The position numbers and the translations under genes were made by a program. From Dromiciops gliroides (taxonomy: Eukaryota; Chordata; Mammalia; Microbiotheria; Microbiotheriidae): a stretch of DNA of 64,000 bases. Below, in pieces: positions 52,546-63,187 of this stretch. The DNA lies in NCBI RefSeq assembly GCF_019393635.1, contig NC_057864.1:493579716-493643715 (forward strand). The letters are read 5' to 3'. How positions within the stretch are numbered: the first letter of the stretch is position 1; every line of letters begins with the position of its first letter. The notes under the pieces are model-generated. The model was not told the DNA's origin. It was given only the letters and a program-made list of their open reading frames with translations, and searched no databases.

Positions 52546-53840
52546 AGCACAGATGAGGGGATATGAGACAAGGTGGAATGGGACAAGGGCAAGGAGAGGA
52601 CTCAGGGTGTAGGATGCTAGGCTGTGGGTCGGGCAGCATGAGCAAAAATGCCAGCACTTGCCTGCGATGGGGAAGAAGGTCGCTCTTCCTCTCCATGCCC
52701 TAAGGCATCAGCTCTGGGCCTGCCTCTGCACCTGGAACCCAGAACAATTCCTTGGGGTTCATCGATTGTGGTCCTTGCTAACGGATTAACATGATTTGGT
52801 CCCAGTGACAATGATGAACATGGACCCCAAGAGGGGGCTTCCCGGGCAGCCTCAGTGGTGACTCATGGGGCCGTGGAGGCTTCTGGGGTCTGGGTAAAGC
52901 TGGGCCTCTCTTCACAGAGAGAGTCAATGAGGCCCTAAGACATTCCTCCACAACCTGCCCAGGAGACATGGGGGAAGCACAGGCCAGCCCCTTCCTCAAG
53001 AAGCTCCGGTGGCTCCCCCCTAGGACCAGAGAGCCCCCCCATCCCCTCCCCCGTCCACCCCCACCCACCTGACCAGGGCCCCTGCGCAGTCTCCCTTCCC
53101 CCTCCTGCACTGGAAGACTTGCAGTGCCACAGACTCGGCACTGCACCCTCTTTCCCGGCTGTCTCCACACCTGGAATGCCCCCTCTCCTCCCCTCTGTCT
53201 CTGTCTGCAGCTCCCTCCCAGCAAAGCTCAGCTCAGGGCACTTCCTACCCCTCAGGCCCTTTCTCTCCCATCGCTGCTGTTTGGAGTTTGGCATCTGCTG
53301 CCATCTTCTCTTTACCCGACACCCGTGCGCCAACCCCTCCCCAAATCTGGCCTAGGTGACGAAAATCAAATGCTTGTGGAATTCTCTTGGATGGCAGAGG
53401 GAGCTGTTGGGACCCCAACAGGGGGGCCACACCGGGAGGCAGGCCACACTCCCCACCCCGAGACCCCAAATGGCCAGAATCTGGCAGGAAACAGGAGAAC
53501 TGGGTTCAAAATCTCCTTAAAGGCAGCACTTTGGGGCTCAGCAGGCCTGGAGTCAAAGCCCCTGCATCTCCCACAAAGCCCCGCTAGCATGAGAGCAAGG
53601 TGAAAGCAGCAGAGCCCGGACTGCTCAAGAACCCAGCAAGACCCACGTGCACACCTTCCGCATCCGCTCCCCCGCAGAGTGACCCTGGGCATGTCTGGGC
53701 ACCCTCTCTGAGCCTGGGGGGCGGGGAGGGGCTGAGCAGCCACTTCAGGAGGCCCGACGGGCCCAACCATGCAGAGATTTTGTGACCAGTTGTTCTGAGC
53801 ACTGCCCAGACCTGGGGCTGGGGAAGGAACACTGGTTCTG
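52546..53840. other. Unique GC-rich stretch
   Basis: About 1.3 kb with no clear repeat except a possible pyrimidine-rich L2 part at 53130-53360. No gene recognised. Confidence 0.4.
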
Positions 53841-53844
53841 GGGC

Positions 53845-53960
53845 CAAAGGACCCAGGTTCAAATCCTGCTTCCAATATTGACTCCCAGCTGATTTGGACT
53901 GCGCCCCTTGCCCTCTCTCAGCCTCCCCCCATCTGGGATGTGTGGCCTTTGGACTCAGAA
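53845..53960 (+). mobile_element. MIR SINE (sense)
   Basis: 'aaaggacccaggttcaaatc', 'ctgcttccaatattgac', 'ccctctctcagcctcccccc', 'atctgggatg'. Confidence 0.68.
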
Positions 53961-54185
53961 CCTCGGAGGTCCTGCAAGGCTCTAGATGGAGGCAACGCAG
54001 ACCATTAGACCTAGAAGAGGCTGGACAGCAGCATCTAGAAGGGGGAGCTCCACAGACACTTTTTTCTAGGGTCTCCTGCCCCGAGTCCCGCTCAGAGAGG
54101 CTTCCCCGGAAGCAAACAAAGCGCCCAGAAAAGCCTGAGTCCAAACCAGAATGAAAAATAAACAGGTCAGCCGGCCCATAGCCAG
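53961..54185. other. Unique stretch
   Basis: No repeat or gene recognised. Confidence 0.3.
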
Positions 54186-54187
54186 CA

Positions 54188-54386
54188 CAATACACACTCA
54201 CACATTCACACACACATGCATGTACACCCTTCTGTGCGTGCCCACACTTACATATAAACCTGTATATAGACACCTCCTCACATGCATGCATGCACATGCA
54301 AACACACAGTGCACGTGTACACACCTATACACTCATGCACACATTTACACACTCACACACACGTGCGCATGCACGTGCACACACAG
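54188..54386. repeat. Cryptic (CA)n/(TGCA)n tract
   Basis: About 200 bp dominated by ACAC, ATGCATGCAC and CACGTGCACA units. Interrupted, so probably old. A Thr/His-rich frame crossing it is spurious. Confidence 0.85.
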
Positions 54387-55130
54387 CTTCCCCCAAAGGA
54401 GCCAGGTACGTGTTCTCTCTTCTCCAGGCCCAGCACTCAGTCTGGTTTCATCATGGACCCCAGAATTAGAGCAGGAAGAGACCCCAGGACACAGGCCGAG
54501 CCCCTGGGCTAGCAGGGACCTGGCGGCTGCTTCTCAGGGTCTTCCTCCAACGTGCCTGATGTTCCTCAGTGACCGGCCCCTCTGGTCACAGGCTGTCCAG
54601 TCACCTCAGAAAACAAAGCCAGGGGAAAGGTCATCTCTGTTTGCATCGGGAGACCGAACACTCCCCATCCTTGTCCGACATTTTTCAAATTTCTAGGGCT
54701 TGTTTCCTACCCCTTGGTGTTCCCTGGGTCTGGGCCAGAAGCAATAAGCCCAGTCTGCCTCTTGCAGGGGTGGAGGAAGAAAGCAGAAGGCGGGGTTTTT
54801 GTTAAATTTAGACTCTCTTGGGCAGATCTATCTCCGCTAATGACAACGAAGTGGAGAGGCTGGGGACCATTCCTGCCTCGGACTCCCCCTCCCCCACCCA
54901 CTCCCAGCCTCCTAGGGGGCTTCCTGGAGCCGGGCCAAGGCTCTCTCCCCAAAGTGCCAAAGAAACCCCACCAAACAGACACAAACAAAGGCGATCGAGC
55001 CGGGCACGGCAAAGTTATGGAATGATGGCCCCGCCTCCAGCCCGCTCACGTGGGGGCAAGCAGAGACTGGGCCAGAGCAGGAAGCCCACTGGGCAGCTGT
55101 GGGCCCAGCTCCAGGTCCCTCACCCTTGGA
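54387..55130. other. Unique stretch
   Basis: No repeat recognised. 54785-54870 is a small AT-richer island. No exon supported. Confidence 0.35.
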
Positions 55131-55134
55131 CCAA

Positions 55135-55395
55135 CACCTTTCTTTTCCTGGGCCTCAGTTTCTGATTCTGTAAAATGAGAGGGATGGACCGGACGAGCTC
55201 AAGGCCCTCTCTGGCTCTACGACTCAGAGTCCAGAATCTGATTCAATTCATCAAAGATTCACTAAGCCCTACTATGCGCCACACTGTGCTGAGTGCTCAT
55301 GACTTCCCTGTGAGTGCGGCCAAAAAGAAGGCAACCCACAGGCCAGGCTGCGAACCCTTCTTCTACAGATAGGGAAACTGAGGCTCAGGGTGGCA
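55135..55395. mobile_element. MIR (sense), L2 (antisense) and MIR (antisense) fragments
   Basis: 55140-55235 MIR 3' half ('ctgggcctcagtttctgatt', 'ctgtaaaatgagagggatgg', 'gccctctctggctctacgac'). 55240-55312 antisense L2 end ('ctaagccctactatgcgcca', 'cactgtgctgagtgctcatg'). 55358-55395 antisense MIR ('ctacagatagggaaactgag'). Confidence 0.68.
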
Positions 55396-55449
55396 GAAGG
55401 GCTTCTTCTGAAGGGAGAACTTCACTCTTCGCAGCCCTCCTCTTCCTCA

Positions 55450-55860
55450 GTCTTGCCTATGCCGTGGATGCTGCCCATCCCCCTCTTCTCTGGGCGATGT
55501 CATCATTTGTGATGATACTTTCTCCTGGTTCTCTTCCTTCCTTGTCTGCCCCAGTATTCTGGAATGGCTCTTTATCCAGCCTGTGTCCACTGTGCCCAGT
55601 GGGTGCATCCCAAGCTTCTGTCCCTAGTCCTTTTCCCTTCCCTCTCTCTCCCATCCAGGGAGTCCCTTCTCATCTCTATGCAAGTGACTCTCAGATCTAT
55701 ACATCCAGCCCTAGTATCTCTCCTGAGCTCCAATCCCAGGGCATGTGTGTGTGTGTGCATGTGCATATGTGTATGTGCATGTGCACACTCTGTGTGTGTC
55801 CAATTGCCTCTTGGGCATCTCAAAACTGAGGGTAGCATCCTTGACAGATCAGACAGACAG
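55450..55860 (+). mobile_element. L2 LINE 3' region with embedded (GT)n
   Basis: Sense L2: 'catctctatgcaagtgactc', 'tcagatctatacatccagcc', 'ctcctgagctccaatcccag', then 'ttgcctcttgggcatctcaa'. A GT/GCAT microsatellite (55743-55800) interrupts it just after the 'gagctccaatcccagg' block. Confidence 0.72.
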
Positions 55861-56590
55861 TCCAGTCTGCTTGCACACTTGCAGTCACAGAGGACTCACT
55901 CCTTCACAAAGCAGCCAGTTCCATTTTCTTAAAAGCCTCTGTTTGCAGGAACACACATGCTCATCCTGAAGTTCTAGACGAGCCCTTCCCCTCTAGCAGC
56001 GCAGACATACCCCAAAGCAGCTCGTGTCGGGACCCTTCTGCTCCCCAAACCACCTGTCCATAATTGCTTGGAATAATTTCCTGCTGCAACATTTCGGTGT
56101 CTTGGGCAAACCTCGGCAGCTCTGCTGAAGGAGGGAGACTCCCACATGTGCTTGGGGGGACGCCCTTCATCACCACAGGCCATCTTCAGGGCCCACCCTT
56201 GGTGGGGAGGGAGGGAGGTGACTGTCGCCTTCAAATAATAGAATCGTGAGCTCCAGTGAGAAGGACTGGAAGGTACAAGGGGCTTCCCTTCTGTTCCCTC
56301 CCTTCTTCACTTCCTCCTCCTCATAAAAAGGATTTTCTTTAGTCACAGGTCTGAGCGTGGCACATCCCTGCTCCAGGAGCATCCGTGGCTCCCTATGCCC
56401 TTTGGGGGTCAGCTGCTTGGAGATGAGATCACAGAGAGAAAAGGTGTGGAGGGGGGAGAACAGAGGGCGTCGCACAGGGCCTTGGGAGATGTGGAAGGCA
56501 GGGCACAGTTCTTAAATTCATCACAGGACACTGAGAAGGAACATTCAGACAGGCAGAAGGAGAGCCAGAAAAGAGCAGTGTCTTTGGTCC
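55861..56590. other. Unique stretch
   Basis: No clear repeat or gene. A few L2-like words near 56360-56400 ('ccaggagcatccgtggctcc'). Confidence 0.35.
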
Positions 56591-56594
56591 CAAA

Positions 56595-57425
56595 CGACAA
56601 AACCCTTATCCTAGAGTCTAAAGTCCTTCGCAATGAGTTCCGTCCTGTCTTCCCCAAACTCAACTTGCCACCTCCCGACTCACGCATTAATACAAGCTGC
56701 CTCCCACCCTGAGCACACCCTCTCTTCTTGTTCATGGCCCCCAGAATCCTTCACTCCCTTGAAGGCTCATCGCAGGGGTCCCCTCCTGAGTCCAGCCGAC
56801 GCTGCTTTCTCCTTCATCACTTTTTCCTAGTTTGTTGATAATCTCTCTCTTCTCCTTCCCACTTTGAAATAAAAACACTTACTTGATGCGCCTCCTCAAG
56901 CCACCATCCCATATCTGTCCCCTGTTTCATGGCCAGACTCCAAGACAAAGCCACCTCTGTGCCTTCGCATCTGTAGCTCCCCCTCATTTCTCAGACTCTT
57001 GCCAGCCTTCCTCTAAGCTTCCCCCTTCCCAGGTTACAGGGTCGCAATGGCTTCAGCCCAGTGGTCTTTTTCTCAGGACTCTTGGTCTGTTCACCATGTT
57101 TGGCACAGTTGGCCCCCCTCTCCTCTAGACACTCTCTTTGCTGGCTTTTCCCTTTCCTGTTATTCCCAGTGCTTAGCACATAGAAAGCCCAGTTCTAACT
57201 TCAACAACTTCTCTCGCATCTACCCACTTCTTTCTACTCACCCTCATTCAGGCCTTCATCGCCTCTCACATGGGAAATCAGAGCAGCCTCCTAAAGGGTT
57301 TTCCTGCCTTCTGTCTCTCGCCTCTCCACTCTCTCTTCCACCAACAGCCAAAGTGATTTCCCTAAGCCATTCCTATATCGGATCATGTCACTCCCACGCT
57401 CCAGAACCATCACTGCCTCCCTTTG
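56595..57425 (+). mobile_element. L2 LINE 3' regions (adjacent fragments)
   Basis: Sense L2 motifs in two runs: 56610-57180 ('tccttcgcaatgagttccgt', 'agaatccttcactcccttga', 'tattcccagtgcttagcaca') and 57235-57425 ('ttcatcgcctctcacatggg', 'accaacagccaaagtgattt', 'atcggatcatgtcactccc', 'catcactgcctccctttgcc'). The second run belongs upstream of the first in L2, so these are separate insertions or a rearranged copy. Confidence 0.6.
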
Positions 57426-57429
57426 CCCA

Positions 57430-57555
57430 AGTCGGTCAGCCTTTATTAAGCACTTGTTGTATGTCAGGCACTACGCCAATTGCTGGGGATGCCCATGCAG
57501 AGATGAAACCTCTCCCGTGAAGGAACCCACGTTCCAATGGGAGACATAACAGGTA
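57430..57555 (-). mobile_element. L2 LINE 3' terminus (antisense)
   Basis: 'agcctttattaagcacttgt', 'tgtatgtcaggcactacgcc', 'aattgctggggatgcccatg', 'acgttccaatgggagacata'. Confidence 0.78.
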
Positions 57556-58075
57556 CATGTATCAGTGTGAGGAGGTTTGGCTGAGCCCAGACCACTTAAG
57601 ATGGTGCTGCTCACCCTCACGGACACTGCTAGAGATATTTCTCCAGAGACTGGAGAACAAAGCCCACATGGACACTGTGTGTTGTTCCACCCTAACCCCA
57701 GCATAGGTTGTTTCCATTAATGGTGTAGGTGAAGGGTCAGCATCTTTAAGATGCCCTGACTCAGCAGCCACCAGAATTTTAGATCCCCTCCCATCCAAGG
57801 ACCCGTCACAAGGTGGGAGGGCCTGAGGACTGCAGGGGATGGACTCTCTGATGCAGCCTGGAATCCTTGTCATAGCCAAGGGGAACAAGGAGGGAGAGGA
57901 TGCCACAGTCACCTTTGGCCTTCTGCCCCAGGATGTCAGTGGGGAGGAGAGCATGTCCCCAGGGTGATGGAGGAAATGTCACATGTGTCTGGGGTGCCAG
58001 GCGTCAGTTGTCTGTGACATTCTATCCCCTCGGGGCTCTCCTGTACTTTGGGTGGAGTGGGGTTCAAGCCTTTTC
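57556..58075. other. Unique stretch
   Basis: No repeat or gene recognised. Confidence 0.35.
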
Positions 58076-58079
58076 TTTG

Positions 58080-58470
58080 CCATCAGCCACTAGAGTACAT
58101 TTGCTAAAGCCCAGGTCCAACCATATCACCCCCTCCTCAGTAAAGTCCAGGGCTCTCTATGTCCCCCAGGAGCAAATACAAAAGGCTCAGTCTGGCCTTC
58201 AAAGCCCCTCGTCACCTGCCTCTCCTCGCTTTGCAGGCTTTGTGCACCTCATCTCCTGACTGGTGGATCCAGTGCCCCGCCCCTCCTGGCTAGTCCATCC
58301 CTCCATCTCTGGGCTCTGGGCATTCTCTGACTGCCCATCCCCCAGGTCTGGACTGCTCTTCCCCTCCTCCTCTCTACCTACTGACCTCTCTGGTTTCCTT
58401 TAAGTACTCGGTAAGGTCTTACCGAGGAAGCCTTCCCAGCGGAGGGTCACTACAGCTTCCTGCTTGGGTC
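58080..58470 (+). mobile_element. L2 LINE 3' region
   Basis: 'gcccaggtccaaccatatca', 'ccccctcctcagtaaagtcc', 'tctggccttcaaagcccctc', 'aagcctt' with 'tctctggtttcctttaag'. Sense L2. Confidence 0.68.
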
Positions 58471-58594
58471 AGACTTCGCTTTGGAATTTATTGGGTCGGG
58501 GGGTGCGGGGGGGCCCCCTCTGACCTGTGCTTGAAGGGAATCACTTGGGTAGCTCTGTGTGGAGGACAGATCGGAGTGAGGAGAGAAGCGCCAA
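58471..58594. other. Short G-rich spacer
   Basis: Spacer between two sense L2 copies, with a 'ggtcggggggtgcggggggg' run followed by C7. Confidence 0.4.
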
Positions 58595-59035
58595 CTCCCG
58601 CCTTGGTATTGGACGGCCTTCGTGGTCTGGCCCAGCCTACCATTCCAGACCAATATCCCAGGACTCCTTTCCCTTCATGGATTCCATGTTCTGGTCAGAC
58701 TGTCCTCTCCGCTGCTCCCAGAAGGCAGCCTTCCATCCCTTGCCACCCCATCTTTGTACACGCTGCACCCTATGCACCCCAACTTGCACTTTTTGGAATC
58801 GTTAGTTTCCTTAAAGGTAACCCCGGGTGCCATTTCATAAAGAAAACTTTTGTTGCCCTCTCCCATCCCCAGTCTTCATTACTGGTCTTCTCTCCCTTCT
58901 GAGTCTGAATAAACGTTAAAGCCCTTCCCTCCCCTCCCCTGTACAGTGTAACCCCTTGAGGGGTTAGTTTTTGATCTCTGCACCCTCAGCACACACTGGG
59001 TACATAGTAAATACTTGTCGATGAATTTTGTGGCA
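58595..59035 (+). mobile_element. L2 LINE 3' region and terminus
   Basis: 'ggacggccttcgtggtctgg', 'cagcctaccattccagacca', 'ttccatgttctggtcagact', then 'ccccttgaggggttagtttt', 'gtacatagtaaatacttgtc'. Continuous sense L2 3' end. Confidence 0.75.
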
Positions 59036-59234
59036 CCCTCCGTTTGCCCCCTCAGTCTTGCATGCCCTGATCCGAGGTTCCTCAGCAAGCTGGTAACAGA
59101 CAAAATGACTCACCCCATCCCTCTCCTGCTGTTTTCCCCATGAGGAAATAAACAGAACCCTAGACATCATTCGACACACCAACCACACACAGTCAGTCAC
59201 CCTGAGCGCAGAGGGAAACATGGGAAAATAAGGG

Positions 59235-59340
59235 TGCTGGGGCTCTTGTCCTGATGGCCACCTGTGTGACGCATGACCTTAAACAAGTTCTTTCCTCTCC
59301 CGTGCCTCAGTTTCCCTCTCTGTAACATCCCTTCCAGACA
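59235..59340 (+). mobile_element. MIR SINE (sense)
   Basis: 'gatggccacctgtgtgacgc', 'atgaccttaaacaagttctt', 'gtgcctcagtttccctctct', 'gtaacatccc'. Confidence 0.72.
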
Positions 59341-59720
59341 TAAAGAAGCCCTGATTCTAAGCCCGGCCCTTCCAGCTCCCCCTTCTTCTCCCCCTCTTCA
59401 TAGCACTCGCCCTGAGATGACCTCAGCCCAATATCTGCTGCCATAGAAACAACCTCTATAGAAAAAGCCGTCAGAGGAAAAGGATGAGCACGATTCCAGC
59501 TTGTATTCAATCAAGCAGAAGAAATGGAGGTTGGCTCCCCAGAGGGCAATGTGCCAGCTCCCTCCCACACGGTGAAGCCCTCATCTGGGGGGGGGGGCGT
59601 GACTAATGACCAGATCGCCATCCAGCTTGACTTTCCCCTTGGCCCCTCCAGCAGCCAGGTCTGGATCTGGGGGCCCAGAGAGGGAAAGGCACTGACGTGG
59701 ATTCAGGGTGAGCTTTCTGA
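59341..59720. other. Unique stretch
   Basis: No repeat or gene recognised. A G11-type run lies near 59587-59597. Confidence 0.35.
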
Positions 59721-59724
59721 CACC

Positions 59725-60275
59725 CCTATGGGGTGCTACTGGCATCATCTCCCTTTGTCATATGGGGAAACTGAGGCTCAGAGAAGAGACTTCTCTGTGG
59801 TCGTACAGCTCACCTTGCCTCTAAACAAAGACTGTATTAAGCGTTTACTCCATGCCAGGCAATGAGACGGGGATGTGAAAACAAGAGTGAACCATTTCCT
59901 GCCCTCGGGGAGTTTGAATTCTTTCTCAAGAGACACAGATAGGGGGCAGCTAGGTGGTGCAGTGAATAAAGCACAGGCCCTGGATTCAAGAGGACCTGAG
60001 TTCAAATCCGGCCTCAGACACTTACTAGCTGTGTGACCCTGGGCAAGTCACTTAACCCCCCATTGCCCCACCCCACCCCCAAAAAAAGAGACACAGATAA
60101 GTAATTACAAAATCTTTACAGCCATTTTGGGGGGAGGGGACTACCAACAACCACTCAGCAAGCATTTATGAAGCCTCTACCACAGATCAGGCACCAGGGT
60201 GGGTACTGGAGATACAGAAGCAAAAGGGGGCATTGCCCCTGGCCTCAGGGAGCTTACATTGCACCATAAACACAC
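59725..60275 (-). mobile_element. MIR and two L2 ends (antisense), one flanking a SINE
   Basis: 59730-59820 MIR ('atatggggaaactgaggctc'). 59825-59935 L2 ('gtattaagcgtttactccat', 'gccaggcaatgagacgggga', 'ctgccctcggggagtttgaa'). 60150-60275 L2 ('gcaagcatttatgaagcctc', 'tactggagatacagaagcaa', 'ctcagggagcttacattgca'). The SINE at 59942-60085 separates the two L2 parts. Confidence 0.7.
59942..60085 (+). mobile_element. WSINE1-like tRNA-derived SINE
   Basis: Sense copy 'gggggcagctaggtggtgca' to 'ccccattgcccc' with a C-rich/A7 tail. Exact 14-bp TSD 'aagagacacagata' at 59928-59941 and 60086-60099. Confidence 0.95.
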
Positions 60276-60324
60276 AAATCTGGCCTCAGATAAAACTGAG
60301 GACCTGGGTTCAAATGCCCCCATC

Positions 60325-61262
60325 CCGCCGGACTTCTCATAGAATCCCTAGCTTCCTTCAAGACTCAGTTCAAGCATCACTTTCTATGGGAAGCCTTTGC
60401 TGGTTCCCTTCCCCCACCCCCTCCAGGTAGTGATGCCTTCCCCACCCCAGTTACCTTGTACTTTTGTTTTCTCAGATCACGACAGAGTGCACACAGGTGG
60501 TGATTAATAAATGCTTTCTATGTGTTTTCTTCATACCCACATATGTGTGTATTGTTAGACTGTGGTTTCCTTGAGGGGATGTCCATCAATTGGGGAATGG
60601 CTGAACAAGTTGTGATATAGGAATGTAACTGAATACTAGTGTGCTGGAAGAAACAATGAGCAGGCAGATTTCAGAAAAACCTAGAAAGACTTAAGTGGAC
60701 TGATGCTGAGTGAAGTGAGCAGAACCAGGAGAACATTGTACACAGTAACAGCAACATTGTGTGATGATCAACTGTGATAGACTTGGAATTCCAAAGAACT
60801 CATGATGAGAAATGTTCTCCACATCCAGAAAAAAGAACTCTGAATTCTGAATGCAGATTGAAGGAAACTGTTTCTACTTTTGTTTTTGTTTTTTACTTTT
60901 TTTGAGGATTTTCCCTTGTGCTCTGATTCTTCTTTCACAATATGACTAATGCAGAAATATGTTTAATGTGATTGTACATGGATAACCTATATCAGATTGC
61001 TTTCTGTCTTGGAGAGGAGGGAGGGAAGGGAGGGAGGGAGAAAAATTTGGAACTCAAAATCTTATGAAAACAAACGTTGAAAACTATCTTTACATGCAAC
61101 TGGAAAATAATAAAATACTTTTATGATTAAAACAAAACAAAAACAAACAAAAATACTGTGATTTCCTTAAGGATAAGCCCTGTCTCTTGGGTCTTTCCCC
61201 TCCTTCCCCAGCACCCAGCAAGTGCCTGGCATGTAAGTGGGTGTTTAATACATGTTTGTATT
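60325..61262 (+). mobile_element. L2 LINE 3' end split by an L1
   Basis: Left part: 'agaatccctagcttccttca', 'agactcagttcaagcatcac', 'ttaccttgtacttttgtttt', 'gactgtggtttccttgaggg'. Right part, after the L1: 'gataagccctgtctcttggg', 'agtgcctggcatgtaagtgg', 'tttaatacatgtttg'. The parts join into one L2 3' end. Confidence 0.72.
60578..61154 (+). mobile_element. L1 LINE 3' end, 5'-truncated insertion
   Basis: About 577 bp: 'gtccatcaattggggaatgg', 'gaaacaatgagcaggcagat', 'ttaagtggactgatgctgag', 'tgaagtgagcagaaccagga', 'acctatatcagattgctttc', 'tctttacatgcaactggaaa', then an A/C-rich tail. Probable TSD 'actgtggtttccttgaggg'/'actgtgatttccttaagga' near 60559-60577 and 61155-61173 (a few mismatches), inside an L2. 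No coding part. Confidence 0.9.
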
Positions 61263-61274
61263 ACATACTACCCA

Positions 61275-61365
61275 TGGGACCTTGGCTAAGACGTCACCTT
61301 TGTGGGCTTCAGTTCCCTTGTCTGTAAAGTGAGGGTGTTGGACTAGATCGGGGCTTCTTAACCTG
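61275..61365 (+). mobile_element. MIR SINE 3' part (sense)
   Basis: 'accttggctaagacgtcacc', 'ggcttcagttcccttgtctg', 'taaagtgagggtgttggact', 'agatc'. Confidence 0.68.
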
Positions 61366-61554
61366 GTGATGAGGGGATTTCTGGGGGGGAGGGGAAGGGG
61401 GTGGATTTGTATGGTGAAAAACATGCATCTTTATTTTCATTAGCCTCTAACTGAAATTTAGCATTTCCTTCAACTATTTAAAAAGATGATTCTCAGAAGT
61501 GGGAAGGGGTCCCTCCGCAGACTTCCCCAGAAAGCCAGTCTGAGGGGTCCAGCA

Positions 61555-61604
<50 letters not shown>
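61555..61604. repeat. (AC)25 microsatellite
   Basis: Uninterrupted AC run of about 50 bp. The frames through it are low-complexity. Confidence 0.97.
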
Positions 61605-61607
<3 letters not shown>

Positions 61608-62325
61608 ACATACTCCTTGCCTTTGTGTCCTCTGGTTTAAAATAGAGACTGTGCTTCCCATACCTAATCAGCTTTACTGAACTAAATGAGGAGGTAGGTA
61701 ATCAATAGCCAGTTTTGACCCTTGTAGTCTTAGAGTGCAAATCCCCACAGAAACTAAGACCCTCACTTGGTGTGATCTCGAACCCTTCTCTTCCCTGGCT
61801 CCCCCTTCTATTTTCCACCTCCTTCCACCCACCAGACCCATCCCAAACCTTCCTGAAGACCAAACACAGACAACTCTTATTCAAAGGTTCACAATTGGAT
61901 CTCTCAGTGACTCAAATCTCAAAAAAAAGCATTGAATACGACCCAGGAGAGATCTTCCTTTCATTAAAATCTCTCTTGACTTTGCTTCCGTCAGTAAAAT
62001 TATTTGTTATAGATTAATTCCTCCCACGGTTCTGAAAGGAAAAAGCAGAAGGCAGGCCTCAAAAGAAGTCTCTCATCATCCGTCCCTTTGTAAAAAGGCA
62101 AAGTGTACAAAAGGATTCACAGACACAGAATATGGAGCCAGGCGAGGCTGAGGAGTTTGGACATAGAAAGGTAAGCGAGGAAAGAAAATGGGGCTCTTCC
62201 CTAGGGAAAAGAGGCAGAAGGTGGGGGCAGGGGCATGCCAGAAAAGGTACTGCCTGCATAGCCTTGGGCAGCTTCTTGAGGCTCAGTTTCCCCATCTAGA
62301 ATAATCATCTCTTTCATACTCATAG
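61605..62325. other. Unique stretch
   Basis: No repeat or gene recognised. Confidence 0.35.
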
Positions 62326-62329
62326 CTAG

Positions 62330-62575
62330 TCATCAGAAAGCACCTCCTATGTGTCAGTCACCATGCTAAGCATTCTCTAAGTATCACCTCATTTGACCCT
62401 CCCCACCACCCTGGGAGGGAGGTGCTATTATTATCCCCATTTTACAATGAAGAAACAGCAGTTAAGTGACTTGTCCAGGGTCACACAGCTAGTAAGTGTC
62501 TGGGGCTGGATTTGAACTCAGGTCTTCCTGACTCCAAGTCCAGCACTTTAGGCATTGTGGTATCCATGAGCTGCC
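62330..62575 (-). mobile_element. MIR SINE, near full length (antisense)
   Basis: 'gcacctcctatgtgtcagtc', 'accatgctaagcattctcta', 'attattatccccattttaca', 'gacttgtccagggtcacaca', 'tggatttgaactcaggtctt'. One of the best-preserved antisense MIR copies in the window. Confidence 0.85.
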
Positions 62576-63025
62576 ACCAGGTGGGAGTTAGGTTCAGTGG
62601 TCTCTGAGGTTCCATCTAGCTCAAGGTCAGTGATGCTAAAACCCCAAAGCAAGCAATGCCACACATGTTGAACTGAATTGAAGAGGGAATATATTCTTTG
62701 AATTGATAGCCCAAGGGTGTAGATGAACTGAGTGGAGATAATCTCTCTCTCAACCCTATTGACCACCTACTGCTTCAAGGAAATAAAAATGATGAGTCCC
62801 GCTGCTATGATTGTCTTTGGTCTGAGAGAGACAGAGAATGACCATCCTTTTATTAATAACCTGCTGGTCTCGTTAATAAAATAATTAAATTACCCAGAGA
62901 CTATGCCTCTCCACTTTTTAATCATCACACAGTGTGTCACGGCCCAGATTTCTTCTGAACAGTGAGATTCTCTCCTTGGCACCACCATGTGAGCCTGAGG
63001 CCCAATGCCTCTGAACTGAGTAGTT
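62576..63025. other. Repeat-poor AT-rich island, possible conserved element
   Basis: 62845-62960 holds clustered TAAT/ATTA motifs ('cgttaataaaataattaaat') next to GC-rich DNA. This resembles homeodomain- or HNF1-type binding sequence. No functional evidence. Confidence 0.3.
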
Positions 63026-63187
63026 CTGAGGTTTAAGATCCTCACTCTGGAGCCAAAAGGACTTGAGATATGTCTAGTCCAACACCCTGATTTAACAGAA
63101 GAGGAAACTGAGGCCTGTAGAGATGGAGTGACTCTCCCAAGGCCATAGTGAACAGTCAGGTTTTGAGCCTCCAGGTTCTCTAACTGT

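Noticed and set aside
53584..54324. 246-codon minus frame
   Set aside because: The longest frame in the window, but it spans a CA/TGCA repeat and a MIR, and shows no domain.
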